Source: Micromonospora cremea (lineage in GTDB: Bacteria; Actinomycetota; Actinomycetes; Mycobacteriales; Micromonosporaceae). Taken from it: a stretch of 64,000 nt of DNA. The stretch covers positions 1,674,001 through 1,738,000 of the forward strand of contig NZ_FSQT01000001.1 of the NCBI RefSeq assembly GCF_900143515.1, read 5' to 3'. Positions within the stretch are counted from its first letter, which is position 1. Every line of letters starts with the position of its first letter. Made by a program: the position numbers and the translations under genes. Below the pieces are notes generated by a model. It searched no databases. It saw nothing but the letters and a program-made list of their open reading frames with translations, and was not told the origin of the DNA. Of this stretch, positions 33,533 through 45,032 are shown in pieces.

Positions 33533-34357
33533 CTAGCTGGCCGAGTCCGCCCGCCAGACCCAGTTGCGCCGCTCGTACAGCGGCGTGAGACCCACCCGGA
33601 GCATGTTGTTCAGCGACGAGTTGGACGAACCTGGCTCGGGCCTGCCCGTCTCGGCGGTGACCCACCGGCAGCCGGCCTCCGCCGCAGCCGCCGCCCGGGC
33701 CGTCAACAGCGCCGACTGCGCCCCCCGACCCCGGTGCGTCGGCAGGGTCGCACCGGTGTTGAGCGAGCCCACCGCACCGTGGATGAACAGGTTGGCGGCG
33801 GCGACCATCTCGTCGCCGTCCCAGGCGGCGTACGGGTGAAAGCGCGGGTCACGCACGCCAGCCACGATCATCGGCCCAAGATGCTCCTCGGGCATACCGA
33901 AGCAGCGCAGCACCACCGACGCCCACTGGTCCACCAGATCGGCGCTCACCGGACCGACCCGGAGCTCGGTGCGTCCGGGTCGGAGCGTCTCGATCTCGGC
34001 GGCGAGCTTCACCCAGGTGCCGCTTGCGGTGATGTTCTCCCGCGCGCAGATCTCGTCCCAGTCCGCCGGCAGCCGGTCAGGGGCGATCTGGATGACGGCG
34101 GTGGGGGTCCGCTGAGCGCGGTAGAAGTCGCACACCCGGCCGATCAGGTCGCCGCTGACCGGCTCGGCGAAGCCGAACCCGAGCGCTTTGCTCCAGTAGT
34201 TGGTGGGGTCGTGCCGCATCGACAGCACCACTCCGCCACCCATCCGGGTGGCCGCCAAGCCGAGCGCATCCTGGACCTCGACCGGTGCCCCCGACTCGTA
34301 CCGGAACATGAACTCGGCCTCGGCCAGCTCGGCAAGAGCGCGCACCGTGTCCTTCAT
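33533..34357 (-). CDS. GNAT family N-acetyltransferase
   Basis: A 274-residue two-part acetyltransferase. The first half (MKDTVRALAELAEAEFMFRY, RHDPTNYWSKALGFGFAEPV) is a non-catalytic GNAT-like unit. The second carries the acetyl-CoA site GATLPTHRGRGAQSALLTARA and the C-terminal ML RVGLTPLYERRNWVW block. It starts two bases after the zwf stop, so the two genes are co-translated. The acceptor is unknown. Confidence 0.85.
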   Translation of the reverse strand: MKDTVRALAELAEAEFMFRYESGAPVEVQDALGLAATRMGGGVVLSMRHDPTNYWSKALGFGFAEPVSGDLIGRVCDFYRAQRTPTAVIQIAPDRLPADWDEICARENITASGTWVKLAAEIETLRPGRTELRVGPVSADLVDQWASVVLRCFGMPEEHLGPMIVAGVRDPRFHPYAAWDGDEMVAAANLFIHGAVGSLNTGATLPTHRGRGAQSALLTARAAAAAEAGCRWVTAETGRPEPGSSNSSLNNMLRVGLTPLYERRNWVWRADSAS

Positions 34358-34359
34358 GA

Positions 34360-35739
34360 TCACCGCAGCTGCGGTGTGTGCCAGCCGTCGGCGAGCGCGT
34401 CGGCGTCCGCCGGGCCCCAACTGCCCTTGTCGTACGGCTGCACCGGCGCCGCCAGATCCAGGATCGGCTCGACGATGCGCCACTCCTGCTGGATCGTCTC
34501 CTCACGGGCGAAGCGCAGGTGGTGCCCGTCCATCGCGTCGTCGAGCAGACGCTCGTACGCCTCCTGGCGGTGACCGAGTGCCGCGCCGAAGTCGACGGAC
34601 AGGTCCACCGGACGGCTCGCCACCTCGGCGCCGGGGCTCTTCGCCTGGATCGACATCGTGATGCCGTCGCCGCGACCGAGCCGGAACCGCAGCAGGTTCG
34701 CGGTGACCGCGGCACCGCCCTCGGCCCGGACGAGGGAGCGCTGCGGCTGCTTGAACTCGACCACGACCTCGGTGGCCGTGCCCGGCAGCGACTTGCCGGT
34801 ACGCAGGTAGAAGGGCACACCGGCCCAGCGGCGGGAGTTGACCGTCAACCGGGTCGCCACGAACGTCTCCGTGTTCGAGTCCGGTCGCACGCCCGGCTCG
34901 TCCCGGTAGCCGACGTACTGCCCCCGCACGGTGGACTCCGGCGACAGCGGCTCGATCTGCCGCAGCACGGCGACCTCCGCCTCGCGGAACGCGTCGGTGG
35001 TGTCGGCGACCGGCGGTTCCATGCCGATCAGCGCGACGACCTGCAGGATGTGGTTCTGCAGCACGTCGCGGGTGGCGCCCACCGTGTCGTAGAAGCCGGC
35101 GCGCCCCTGGGTGCCGAAGCCCTCGGCGAGCGTCACCTGGATGTTGTCGATGTGCTCGCTGTTCCACAGCGGCTCGAACAGCCGGTTGGCGAACCGGAAG
35201 GCGTAGAGGCCCTCGACGGCTTCCTTGCCGAGGTAGTGGTCGATGCGGAACACGCGCTCCGGGTCGAACGCCGCGCGCAGCGTGCGGTCCAGCTCGTGGG
35301 AGGACTCCAGGTCACGCCCGAACGGCTTCTCCACGATCACCCGGCCCCGCTCGGCCAGACCGGCGGCCGCCAGGCCTTCGACCACGGAGCCGAACACCGC
35401 CGGGGGGATCGCCAGGTAGAAGATCGGTCGCTCGGCGCCGCGCAGGCGCTCCGCCAGACGCTGGTACGTCACCGGGTCCGCGTAGTCGCCGGAGATCATC
35501 GAGAGGTTGCCCGCCAGCGCGTCGAAGGTCTCGTCGTCGATCTCGTCGTTCGCCTCGAAGACCGACTTGCGGGCGGTGGTGACAAGTTGCTGATCATCCC
35601 AGGGGGATCGGGCCACGCCGATCACCGGGACGTCGAGGCGGTTGCGCCGGGTCAGTTCGTACAGCGCCGGGAAGAGCTTCTTCGAGACGAGGTCTCCCGT
35701 GACGCCGAACAGCACTACCGCGTCTGAGCGCACGTGCAT
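34360..35739 (-). CDS. zwf: Glucose-6-phosphate dehydrogenase
   Basis: A 459-residue enzyme of the oxidative pentose phosphate pathway (G6P to 6-phosphogluconolactone, making NADPH). The cofactor loop GVTGDLVSKK is at 12-21, EKPFGRD follows, and the substrate site RIDHYLGKE contains the catalytic His. The start MHVRSDA fits the family; the 46 residues upstream in frame do not. No opcA, tal or tkt neighbour is present, so this is probably a second, non-clustered zwf copy coupled to a GNAT gene. Confidence 0.93.
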   Translation of the reverse strand: MHVRSDAVVLFGVTGDLVSKKLFPALYELTRRNRLDVPVIGVARSPWDDQQLVTTARKSVFEANDEIDDETFDALAGNLSMISGDYADPVTYQRLAERLRGAERPIFYLAIPPAVFGSVVEGLAAAGLAERGRVIVEKPFGRDLESSHELDRTLRAAFDPERVFRIDHYLGKEAVEGLYAFRFANRLFEPLWNSEHIDNIQVTLAEGFGTQGRAGFYDTVGATRDVLQNHILQVVALIGMEPPVADTTDAFREAEVAVLRQIEPLSPESTVRGQYVGYRDEPGVRPDSNTETFVATRLTVNSRRWAGVPFYLRTGKSLPGTATEVVVEFKQPQRSLVRAEGGAAVTANLLRFRLGRGDGITMSIQAKSPGAEVASRPVDLSVDFGAALGHRQEAYERLLDDAMDGHHLRFAREETIQQEWRIVEPILDLAAPVQPYDKGSWGPADADALADGWHTPQLR

Positions 35740-35964
35740 GGCACTTCCATCCGATCGAGTGAACCTGATCTTCCGACGGGACAACCCCCCCGGCCCAGCT
35801 CGGAATTCCCCGCCGGCCTGCCCGGGTGAGGACAGCGACAGGGCCGCGCCGGGTGCGGCATGACCGGCCCGAACCATAAGGAAGGTTTACAGTCCAGGTG
35901 CGGCGCGGGTAGCGTGCGAGGTTGATCGATGACCACCGATAACGACGAAGGCCTGGAGGTATCC

Positions 35965-37560
35965 GTGCGTCGCCGACACACCATGACGCGGCTGCTGGTC
36001 ATAGCCGCACTCGGACTGCCGTTCATCCTGCCCGCCGCCCCCGCCGTCGCCGCGCCGACCGCCCCGGCCCGCCACCTGCACGACGTGGTGCCCGCGCCCG
36101 TCGAGACCCACCCCGACGCCCGGGGCACGTTCCGCCTCAGCCCCCTGACGGTCATCCGCACCTCGCCCGGCTCGGCCGCCGCCTGGCAGGTGGGGCGACA
36201 ACTCGCCGAGACACTGCGCCCCGCGACCGGCTACCCCCTGCCGGTGCTGCCCGCGCGCTCGACGCCGCTGCCCGAGATCGCCCTGGTCATCGGGGGAGCG
36301 GACGGGCGGGTCGGCCAGGAGGGCTACCAGCTCGACGTCACCCGCCGCGGGGTGACGATCCGGGCCAACACCGCGGCCGGGCTGTTCGCCGGCACGCAGA
36401 CCCTGCGCCAACTGCTGCCCGCCGAGATCGAGGCGTCCAGCCGGCAGCGGGTCACCTGGACCGTGCCCGGCGGACGGATCGTGGACTACCCGCGCTTCGC
36501 GTACCGCGGGGCGATGCTCGACCTGGCACGGCACTTCCACACCGTCGACGAGATCACGGCGTACGTGGACCTGCTCAGCCAGTACAAGGTCAACTATCTG
36601 CACCTGCACCTGAGCGACGACCAGGGCTGGCGGATCCAGATCGACTCCTGGCCCCGGCTCACCACCGTCGGCGGCGGCCCCGGCACCGGAGTCGACGGGG
36701 TCGGCCCCGGGTTCCTCACCAAGGCCGACTACAAGGCCGTCGTCGCCTACGCCGCCGCGCGACACATCACCATCGTCCCCGAGATCGACATGCCCGGGCA
36801 CACCAACGCCGCCCAGTCGACCTACCCCGAGCTCAACTGCGACGGCGTCGCACCGCCCCCACGCACCGACATCGCGGTCGGCTACAGCTCGCTGTGCATC
36901 GGCGACGAGCTGACCTACCGGTTCGTCGAGGACGTCATCCGCGAACTCGCCGCGATCACCCCCGGGCCGTACCTGCACGTCGGCGGCGACGAGGCGCACG
37001 CGACCACGGACGAGGACTACCGCACGTTCATGCAACGGGTCCTGCCGCTGGTCGCGAAGTACGGCAAGCGCGCCTCGGGATGGAACGAGATCATGCAGGT
37101 CGACCCGCCCACCGACGCCGTGGCGCAGTTCTGGGGCACCGGCACCACCAACGCCGACCTGGCCGAGGCCGCCGCGCGGGGCAACAAGGTGATCATGTCG
37201 CCGGCGAACAAGGCCTACCTGGACATGAAGTACGACGCCAACACCCGCCTGGGCCTGTCGTGGGCCGCCTACATCGAGGTGTCCGACGCGTACGGCTGGG
37301 ACCCGGCCACCCGGGTGACCGGCGTCGGCGAGGACGCGATCCTCGGCGTCGAGGCCCCGCTGTGGTCCGAGACGCTGCGCAGCCTGGACGACATCGAGTA
37401 CATGGCCTTCCCGCGCCTGTCCGCGATCGCCGAACTCGGCTGGTCGACGGCGGCCAGCCACGACTGGGAGTCGTTCCGCACGCGGCTGGGGGAGCAGGCA
37501 CCCCGGTGGCGCCTGCAGGAGGTCGACTTCTACCCGTCCCCGCAGGTGCCCTGGCTCTGA
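35965..37560 (+). CDS. Secreted GH20 beta-N-acetylhexosaminidase
   Basis: 531 residues. The GTG at 35965 follows a GGAGG site by five bases and gives a clean signal peptide (RRRHTMTRLLVIAALGLPFI, cleaved after AVAA). A GH20b domain is followed by the catalytic barrel: FAYRGAMLDLARHF, LHLHLSDDQGWR, and HVGGDEAH with Asp342/Glu343, the substrate-assisted catalytic pair. It removes terminal GlcNAc or GalNAc from chitooligosaccharides or wall glycans outside the cell. A perfect 12-bp hairpin ends the transcript. Confidence 0.93.
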   Translation: MRRRHTMTRLLVIAALGLPFILPAAPAVAAPTAPARHLHDVVPAPVETHPDARGTFRLSPLTVIRTSPGSAAAWQVGRQLAETLRPATGYPLPVLPARSTPLPEIALVIGGADGRVGQEGYQLDVTRRGVTIRANTAAGLFAGTQTLRQLLPAEIEASSRQRVTWTVPGGRIVDYPRFAYRGAMLDLARHFHTVDEITAYVDLLSQYKVNYLHLHLSDDQGWRIQIDSWPRLTTVGGGPGTGVDGVGPGFLTKADYKAVVAYAAARHITIVPEIDMPGHTNAAQSTYPELNCDGVAPPPRTDIAVGYSSLCIGDELTYRFVEDVIRELAAITPGPYLHVGGDEAHATTDEDYRTFMQRVLPLVAKYGKRASGWNEIMQVDPPTDAVAQFWGTGTTNADLAEAAARGNKVIMSPANKAYLDMKYDANTRLGLSWAAYIEVSDAYGWDPATRVTGVGEDAILGVEAPLWSETLRSLDDIEYMAFPRLSAIAELGWSTAASHDWESFRTRLGEQAPRWRLQEVDFYPSPQVPWL

Positions 37561-37574
37561 CCGGACGAGCGGGA

Positions 37575-37602
37575 TGGGTCCGGGCCACGCGGCCCGGACC
37601 CA
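37575..37602 (+). terminator. GH20 gene terminator
   Basis: TGGGTCCGGGCC (37575-37586) and GGCCCGGACCCA (37591-37602) form a perfect 12-bp stem with the loop ACGC, 15 bases after the stop. Confidence 0.85.
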
Positions 37603-37660
37603 CCCGCACACGGGCCCGTCCTGCTGGGCGATGGCGGCCCGACATGGCACGATCACGTAC

Positions 37661-38110
<450 letters not shown>

Positions 38111-38115
38111 CCGCC

Positions 38116-38526
38116 ATGGACATCACCATTCACTCGAGCTTCCTGCCGCACACCGACCCGGACGCCTCGCTGGCCTTCTACCGCGACACCCTCGGCTTCG
38201 AAATCCGCAACGACGTCGGATACGAGGGCATGCGCTGGATCACCGTCGGCCCCGCCGGTCAGCCCGACACCTCCATCGTCCTGCACCCGCCGACCGCGAG
38301 CCCCGGCCTCACCGACGACGAGCGCCGCACCATCCTCGAGATGATGGCCAAGGGCAGCTACTTCGGGGTCAACCTGGCCACCGCCGACCTCGACGGCACC
38401 TTCGCCAAGTTGGAGGGCAGCGGCGCCGAGGTCGTCCAGGAGCCCACCGAGCAGCCGTACGGCGTCCGCGACTGCGCCTTCCGCGACCCCGCAGGCAACA
38501 TGATCCGCATCCAGGAACTGCGCTGA
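38116..38526 (+). CDS. VOC (glyoxalase) family protein
   Basis: 136 residues: HSSFLPHTDPDASLAFYRDTLGFE opens the first module, and GVNLATADLDGTFAKLEGSGAEV with DPAGNMIRIQELR the second. The metal-binding His/Glu positions fit extradiol or glyoxalase-like relatives that neighbour AraC regulators. The substrate is unknown. It is probably co-expressed with the AraC gene and, three bases after its stop, the PPOX gene. Confidence 0.86.
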   Translation: MDITIHSSFLPHTDPDASLAFYRDTLGFEIRNDVGYEGMRWITVGPAGQPDTSIVLHPPTASPGLTDDERRTILEMMAKGSYFGVNLATADLDGTFAKLEGSGAEVVQEPTEQPYGVRDCAFRDPAGNMIRIQELR

Positions 38527-38529
38527 GTT

Positions 38530-39039
38530 ATGGCGACCCCAGCCCTGACCCACACCGACGGCACCGCCCCCGAGCCGCCTCACGACCAGAGTGCCGACCC
38601 CCGCTGGCCCGCTCACCGTCGTCGTGACACCGGGCACCGGCTCGCCCACGACATCGACGTCTGGGTGGCCAGCGCCTCGGCCGACGGTGCGCCCTACCTG
38701 GTGCCGCTGTCCTTCCACTGGGACGGCGAGACCCTGCTCCTGGCCACGGCGGCGGACAGCCCGACCGGCCGGAACCTGGCCGCCACCCGCGCCGTGCGGC
38801 TGGCCCTGGGCCACACCCGCGACGTGTCGATGATCGAGGGCGACGTCGAGGTCCTCGAGATCGACACGCTGCCGCGGGAGCGGGGGGACCAGTTCGCCGC
38901 GCACACCGGCTTCGACCCACGCGCCCTGACCACGCCGTACCGCTGGTTCCGGATCTCCCCACGCCGCATCCAGGCGTGGCGCGAGGTGAACGAGATGCCC
39001 GGCCGCGAGCTGATGCGTGACGGCCGCTGGTTGGTCTGA
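38530..39039 (+). CDS. Pyridoxamine 5'-phosphate oxidase-fold (flavin-binding) protein
   Basis: 169 residues with a split-barrel fold. After a disordered head come DIDVWVASASADGAPYLVPL and LLLATAADSPTGRNLAATRAVRLALG, the cofactor-binding block of actinobacterial F420- or FMN-dependent PPOX proteins. It may be a reductase of small molecules. It directly follows the VOC gene and is closed by the strong hairpin at 39101. Confidence 0.78.
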   Translation: MATPALTHTDGTAPEPPHDQSADPRWPAHRRRDTGHRLAHDIDVWVASASADGAPYLVPLSFHWDGETLLLATAADSPTGRNLAATRAVRLALGHTRDVSMIEGDVEVLEIDTLPRERGDQFAAHTGFDPRALTTPYRWFRISPRRIQAWREVNEMPGRELMRDGRWLV

Positions 39040-39100
39040 CCCTGGGGATACCGTCGTTCCCGCACCTCGCGAAGCTGACCAGATCGAGCCAGGCGACACC

Positions 39101-39130
39101 GACGGAGACCGCGCCAGCGCGGTCTCCGTC
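39101..39130 (+). terminator. Strong hairpin before the UvrA-like gene (terminator or attenuator)
   Basis: GACGGAGACCGCG (39101-39113) and CGCGGTCTCCGTC (39118-39130) form a perfect 13-bp stem with the tetraloop CCAG. It lies 62 bases after the PPOX stop and 17 bases before the UvrA-like ATG. It could end the first operon, or act in the leader of the second. Confidence 0.75.
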
Positions 39131-39147
39131 CGACAGATGGAGACACG

Positions 39148-41541
<2,394 letters not shown>

Positions 41542-41572
41542 CCGAGCCGTCTGATCCGTACCCGCCATCGCC

Positions 41573-41605
41573 GGGGGCGTCCGGGGGAGTACCCCGGACG
41601 CCCCC
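41573..41605 (+). terminator. Shared terminator between the UvrA-like and MarR/GbsR genes
   Basis: GGGGGCGTCCGGGG (41573-41586) and CCCCGGACGCCCCC (41592-41605) make a perfect 14-bp stem with a 5-base loop between two convergent genes. It can serve both strands. Confidence 0.85.
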
Positions 41606-41619
41606 GTGCCGTCCGATGT

Positions 41620-42375
41620 CTATCCGCGACCTGAACCTGGCGTGGCGGTGCCGCCAGAGGTCGCCTCGGGTTTCGTGTACAGAATCTCGCGGGCCTGCTC
41701 CGCGGCGCGGGCGATGCTCTCGGCGATGAAGTCGACGAAGCGAGCGATGCTCTCGAGACGGATGGCGGCCGGGGTGCCGGGACCGAGGACGCTGACGCCC
41801 TGCCGCGCGACCTCGGCGAGCTGTGCGTTGGACCGGGCGCCGGCGATCGTGCTCTGGTAGAAGACGTCGTCGTCGACGACGTAACGCTCCCGGCGGCGGT
41901 CGTCGCGTTCCCGGCGAATGAGGCCCTGGCTCTCGAGGAACGTGATCGCCTTGGAGATGGACGCCGGGCTGACCTGGACACGTTCGACGAGCTCGGACGC
42001 GGTGAGGCTGCCCGCGTCGGCGGTGTAGAGGCAGGTCAGCACCCGCGACATCATCTTGGGAAGACCCTGCTGCATCAGGAGGGTCGTGAACATCTCCTCG
42101 TACTCGCGCACGGCCTCGGCGTCGCGTCCGTGGGCCTGCGAGGGTGCCTGCGGCCCTCGGGGAGGGACCTGCCTGCGCCGGTGAGAGCGGCGTTCGGTGG
42201 CGCGGTGGGCCAGGTCGGCACGGTAGGCGGTGGGGCCGCCGTTGCGCATCACCTCACGCGTGATCGTCGAGGTGGGACGGTCGAGACGCCGGGCGATTTC
42301 CGCGTAGGCGAGCCCGTCGGCCAGCCCGAGCGCGATCTGCTGGCGTTCCTGCTGGCTGAGCCTGCCTCCCGGCAT
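41620..42375 (-). CDS. Two-domain regulator: HTH_38-like plus GbsR/MarR winged helix
   Basis: 251 residues. The N-terminal 45 residues (RLSQQERQQIALGLADGLAY, then ARRLDRPTSTITREV) form a helix-turn-helix like that of IS30/Tra8 transposases. After a basic linker comes a GbsR/MarR winged helix (PKMMSRVLTCLYTADAGSLT, VQVSPASISKAITFLESQGLIRR, RRRERYVVDDDVF) and helices for dimerisation. Having two DNA-binding units could let it grip long or paired sites. GGAGGGAG precedes the ATG. It is divergent from the DUF4097-ABC operon, whose promoter holds a cluster of GCAACG words. Confidence 0.85.
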   Translation of the reverse strand: MPGGRLSQQERQQIALGLADGLAYAEIARRLDRPTSTITREVMRNGGPTAYRADLAHRATERRSHRRRQVPPRGPQAPSQAHGRDAEAVREYEEMFTTLLMQQGLPKMMSRVLTCLYTADAGSLTASELVERVQVSPASISKAITFLESQGLIRRERDDRRRERYVVDDDVFYQSTIAGARSNAQLAEVARQGVSVLGPGTPAAIRLESIARFVDFIAESIARAAEQAREILYTKPEATSGGTATPGSGRG

Positions 42376-42431
42376 CGCGATCTCCCTCCACGCTTGCTTG
42401 AAGCGCCAGCATAGCGTTCACTCCTGGCCTA

Positions 42432-42555
42432 TTGCAACGGTGAGGATCTCGATCGTTGCGTTAAATTCAGACCAGTTGCAACGATAATTCGGCTCTCACC
42501 TGCCTAAATGCTTGCCGTGCGCAACGATTCTGTTGCCTGATCTCTAAACGCAACG
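42432..42555. promoter_or_regulatory. Cluster of GCAACG/CGTTGC words in the divergent promoter
   Basis: GCAACG occurs at 42434, 42478, 42521 and 42550, and its complement CGTTGC at 42454. ATCGTTGC and GCAACGAT face each other at 42452-42459 and 42478-42485, and GTTGC follows at 42532. The 224-bp gap is AT-rich for this genome and contains the start regions of both divergent units, so these are the probable operators of the MarR/GbsR protein. Confidence 0.65.
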
Positions 42556-42599
42556 TAGCGTTTCCGGTGTCAGAAACAAGAACGCAAGAGGAGAGCACG

Positions 42600-43265
42600 A
42601 TGCAGACGTTCGACACCCCCACCCCGATCGCCGCCATCCTCGACATCCCCGCGGGGCGCGTCCAGTTCATCGCCGCCGACCGGGCCGACACCACGGTCGA
42701 GGTCCTGCCCGCGGACGCCTCGAAGGCCCGCGACGTGAAGGTGGCGCAGCAGACCACGGTCGAATACGGCGACGGCGTCCTGCGGATCAAGGCCTCGGCG
42801 AAGAACCAGCTCCTCGGCCCCTCCGGATCCATCGAGGTGACGGTCCAGCTGCCCGCCGGTTCCCAGCTCACGGTGAAGGCGGCCAGCGCCGAATTCCGCG
42901 CCGTCGGACGGTTCGGCGATGTCGCCTTCGACGGCGCGCACGGTGTAATCAAGATCGACGAAGCGGCGAGCGTCCGCCTCACCACCGCCGCCGGTGACGT
43001 CTCGGTCGGCCGCCTCAACGGGCCGGGGGAGATCAGCACCGTCAAGGGCGACATCCAGATCGCCGAGGCCGTGAGCGGCACGGTCGTACTGCGCACCCAG
43101 GCCGGCAACGTGTCGGTCGGCGCCGCCCACGGCGTTTCCGCCTCCCTGGACGCCGGCACCACCCTCGGCCGGATCCACAACGCGCTGATGAACACCGAAG
43201 GCGCCGCCGGCCTGACCATCCACGCGACCACCGCACAGGGCGACATCGTCGCCCGCAGCCTCTAA
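42600..43265 (+). CDS. DUF4097 beta-strand repeat protein, first gene of ABC operon
   Basis: A 221-residue protein of repeating short beta strands that should form a parallel beta solenoid: IPAGRVQFIAADRADTTVEV, VRLTTAAGDVSVGRL, ISTVKGDIQIAEA, VVLRTQAGNVSVGAA. This is the DUF4097 pattern. No signal peptide or membrane helix, so it is cytoplasmic here. Such genes often precede drug-type ABC exporters in actinomycetes, with unknown role. AGAGGAGAG precedes the ATG at 42600, and the ATPase gene follows after 13 bases. Confidence 0.82.
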   Translation: MQTFDTPTPIAAILDIPAGRVQFIAADRADTTVEVLPADASKARDVKVAQQTTVEYGDGVLRIKASAKNQLLGPSGSIEVTVQLPAGSQLTVKAASAEFRAVGRFGDVAFDGAHGVIKIDEAASVRLTTAAGDVSVGRLNGPGEISTVKGDIQIAEAVSGTVVLRTQAGNVSVGAAHGVSASLDAGTTLGRIHNALMNTEGAAGLTIHATTAQGDIVARSL

Positions 43266-43278
43266 AGGAGCACCCATC

Positions 43279-44244
43279 ATGACCAACCTGGCCATCGCGG
43301 CGAACGGCCTGCGTAAGTCCTACGGCGACAAGGTCGTCCTCGACGGCGTCGACCTGAACGTCCCCGAAGGAACGATCTTCTCCCTGCTCGGCCCGAACGG
43401 CGCCGGCAAGACCACCGCCGTCAAGATTCTGTCCACCCTCATCTCCGCCGACCCCGCCTCCGGCGCCATCCGCGTCGGCGGCCACGACCTCACCACCGCC
43501 CCCCAGGCGGTCCGCGCCTCGATCGGCGTCACCGGCCAGTTCTCCGCCGTCGACAACCTGATCACCGGCGAAGAGAACATGCTCCTCATGGCCGACCTGC
43601 AGCACCTGCCCAAGCGTGAAGGCCACCGCACCGCCGCGGAGCTGCTGGAACGCTTCGACCTGACCGACGCCGCCAGGAAGCCCGCCTCCACCTACTCCGG
43701 CGGCATGAAGCGCCGCCTCGACCTCGCCATGACCCTGGTCGGCAACCCGCGAATCATCTTCCTCGACGAACCCACCACCGGCCTCGACCCCCGCAGCCGC
43801 CACAACATGTGGCAGATCATCCGCGAACTCGTCTCCGACGGCGTCACCGTCTTCCTCACCACCCAGTACCTCGAGGAGGCCGACGAACTCGCCGACCGCA
43901 TCGCCGTACTCAACGACGGAAAGATCGCCGCCGAGGGCACCGCCAAGGAACTCAAGCGGCTCATCCCCGGCGGACACGTCCGGCTCCGCTTCACCGACCC
44001 GACCTCGTACCAGTCCGCGGCCTTCGCGCTTCACGACGCCACCCGCGACGACGAGTCCCTCTCGCTGCAGATCCCCAGCGACGGCAGCCAGCGCGAACTG
44101 CGCGCAATCCTCGACCGGCTGGACTCGGCCACCATCGAGGCCGACGAGCTGACCGTGCACACCCCCGACCTCGACGACGTGTTCTTCGCCCTCACCGGCG
44201 GCGGCGCCAACGTCCCCACCCAGCCCAAGGAGGCCGTCCGATGA
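43279..44244 (+). CDS. ABC transporter ATP-binding protein, DrrA family
   Basis: A 321-residue ATPase: GPNGAGKTTAVKIL (Walker A), YSGGMKRRLDLAMTLVGNPRIIFLDEPTTGLDPRSR (signature and Walker B), and the C-terminal DrrA extension with LDDVFFALTG. It drives export with the permease encoded next, as in daunorubicin/doxorubicin resistance transporters. AAAGGAG precedes the ATG. Its stop overlaps the permease start by four bases. Confidence 0.93.
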   Translation: MTNLAIAANGLRKSYGDKVVLDGVDLNVPEGTIFSLLGPNGAGKTTAVKILSTLISADPASGAIRVGGHDLTTAPQAVRASIGVTGQFSAVDNLITGEENMLLMADLQHLPKREGHRTAAELLERFDLTDAARKPASTYSGGMKRRLDLAMTLVGNPRIIFLDEPTTGLDPRSRHNMWQIIRELVSDGVTVFLTTQYLEEADELADRIAVLNDGKIAAEGTAKELKRLIPGGHVRLRFTDPTSYQSAAFALHDATRDDESLSLQIPSDGSQRELRAILDRLDSATIEADELTVHTPDLDDVFFALTGGGANVPTQPKEAVR

Positions 44245-45032
44245 GCACCCTCTCCTTCGCCGTCCGCGACTCGTCCACCATGCTGCGCCGCAACCTCCTG
44301 CACGCCCGGCGCTACCCGTCCCTCACCCTGAACCTGCTGCTCACCCCGATCATGCTGCTGTTGCTCTTCGTGTACGTCTTCGGCGACACGATGGGCTCGG
44401 GCATCATCGGCGGCGGCGCGGACCGCTCCGAGTACATCGCGTACATCGTCCCGGGCCTGCTGCTGATGACCATCGGCAGCACCGTGATCGGGACCGCGGT
44501 GTCCGTCTCCAACGACATGACCGAGGGCATCATCGCCCGCTTCCGCACGATGGCCATCCACCGCGGTTCGGTGCTCGTCGGGCACGTCATCGGCAGCGTC
44601 CTGCAATCCATCGCAAGCGTGGTCCTCGTGGGTGCCGTCGCCGTGGCCATCGGCTTCCGGTCCACCGGTGCCGGCGTCCTGGAATGGCTCGCCGCGCTGG
44701 GGCTGCTCGTGCTCTTCGCCCTGGCGCTCACCTGGATCGCGGTCGGCATGGGCCTGGTCAGCCCGAACGCCGAGGCCGCCAGCAACAACGCGATGCCGCT
44801 GATCCTGCTGCCGCTGCTGTCCAGCGCCTTCGTCCCGGTCGACGCCATGCCCGGCTGGCTCCAACCGATCGCCGAGTACCAGCCGTTCACACCCGCCATC
44901 GAGACCCTGCGCGGGCTGCTGCTCGGCAGCGAGATCGGCCACAACGGGTGGCTCGCGGTTGTCTGGTGCCTGGGCCTCGCGGTGCTCGGCTACATCTGGT
45001 CGACCTCGAAGTTCAACCGCGACCCGAAGTAA
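44241..45032 (+). CDS. ABC-2 type permease, DrrB family
   Basis: A 263-residue membrane protein with six helices of the ABC-2 fold. RYPSLTLNLLLTPIMLLLLF opens the first pair, YIAYIVPGLLLMTIG is the family's loop, and LPLLSSAFVPVDAMPGWLQPIAEYQPFTP is the DrrB-type conserved block. The ATGA overlap with the ATPase gene implies strict co-translation. Together they should export a hydrophobic drug or lipid-like compound; no biosynthetic genes are beside them. Confidence 0.92.
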   Translation: MSTLSFAVRDSSTMLRRNLLHARRYPSLTLNLLLTPIMLLLLFVYVFGDTMGSGIIGGGADRSEYIAYIVPGLLLMTIGSTVIGTAVSVSNDMTEGIIARFRTMAIHRGSVLVGHVIGSVLQSIASVVLVGAVAVAIGFRSTGAGVLEWLAALGLLVLFALALTWIAVGMGLVSPNAEAASNNAMPLILLPLLSSAFVPVDAMPGWLQPIAEYQPFTPAIETLRGLLLGSEIGHNGWLAVVWCLGLAVLGYIWSTSKFNRDPK

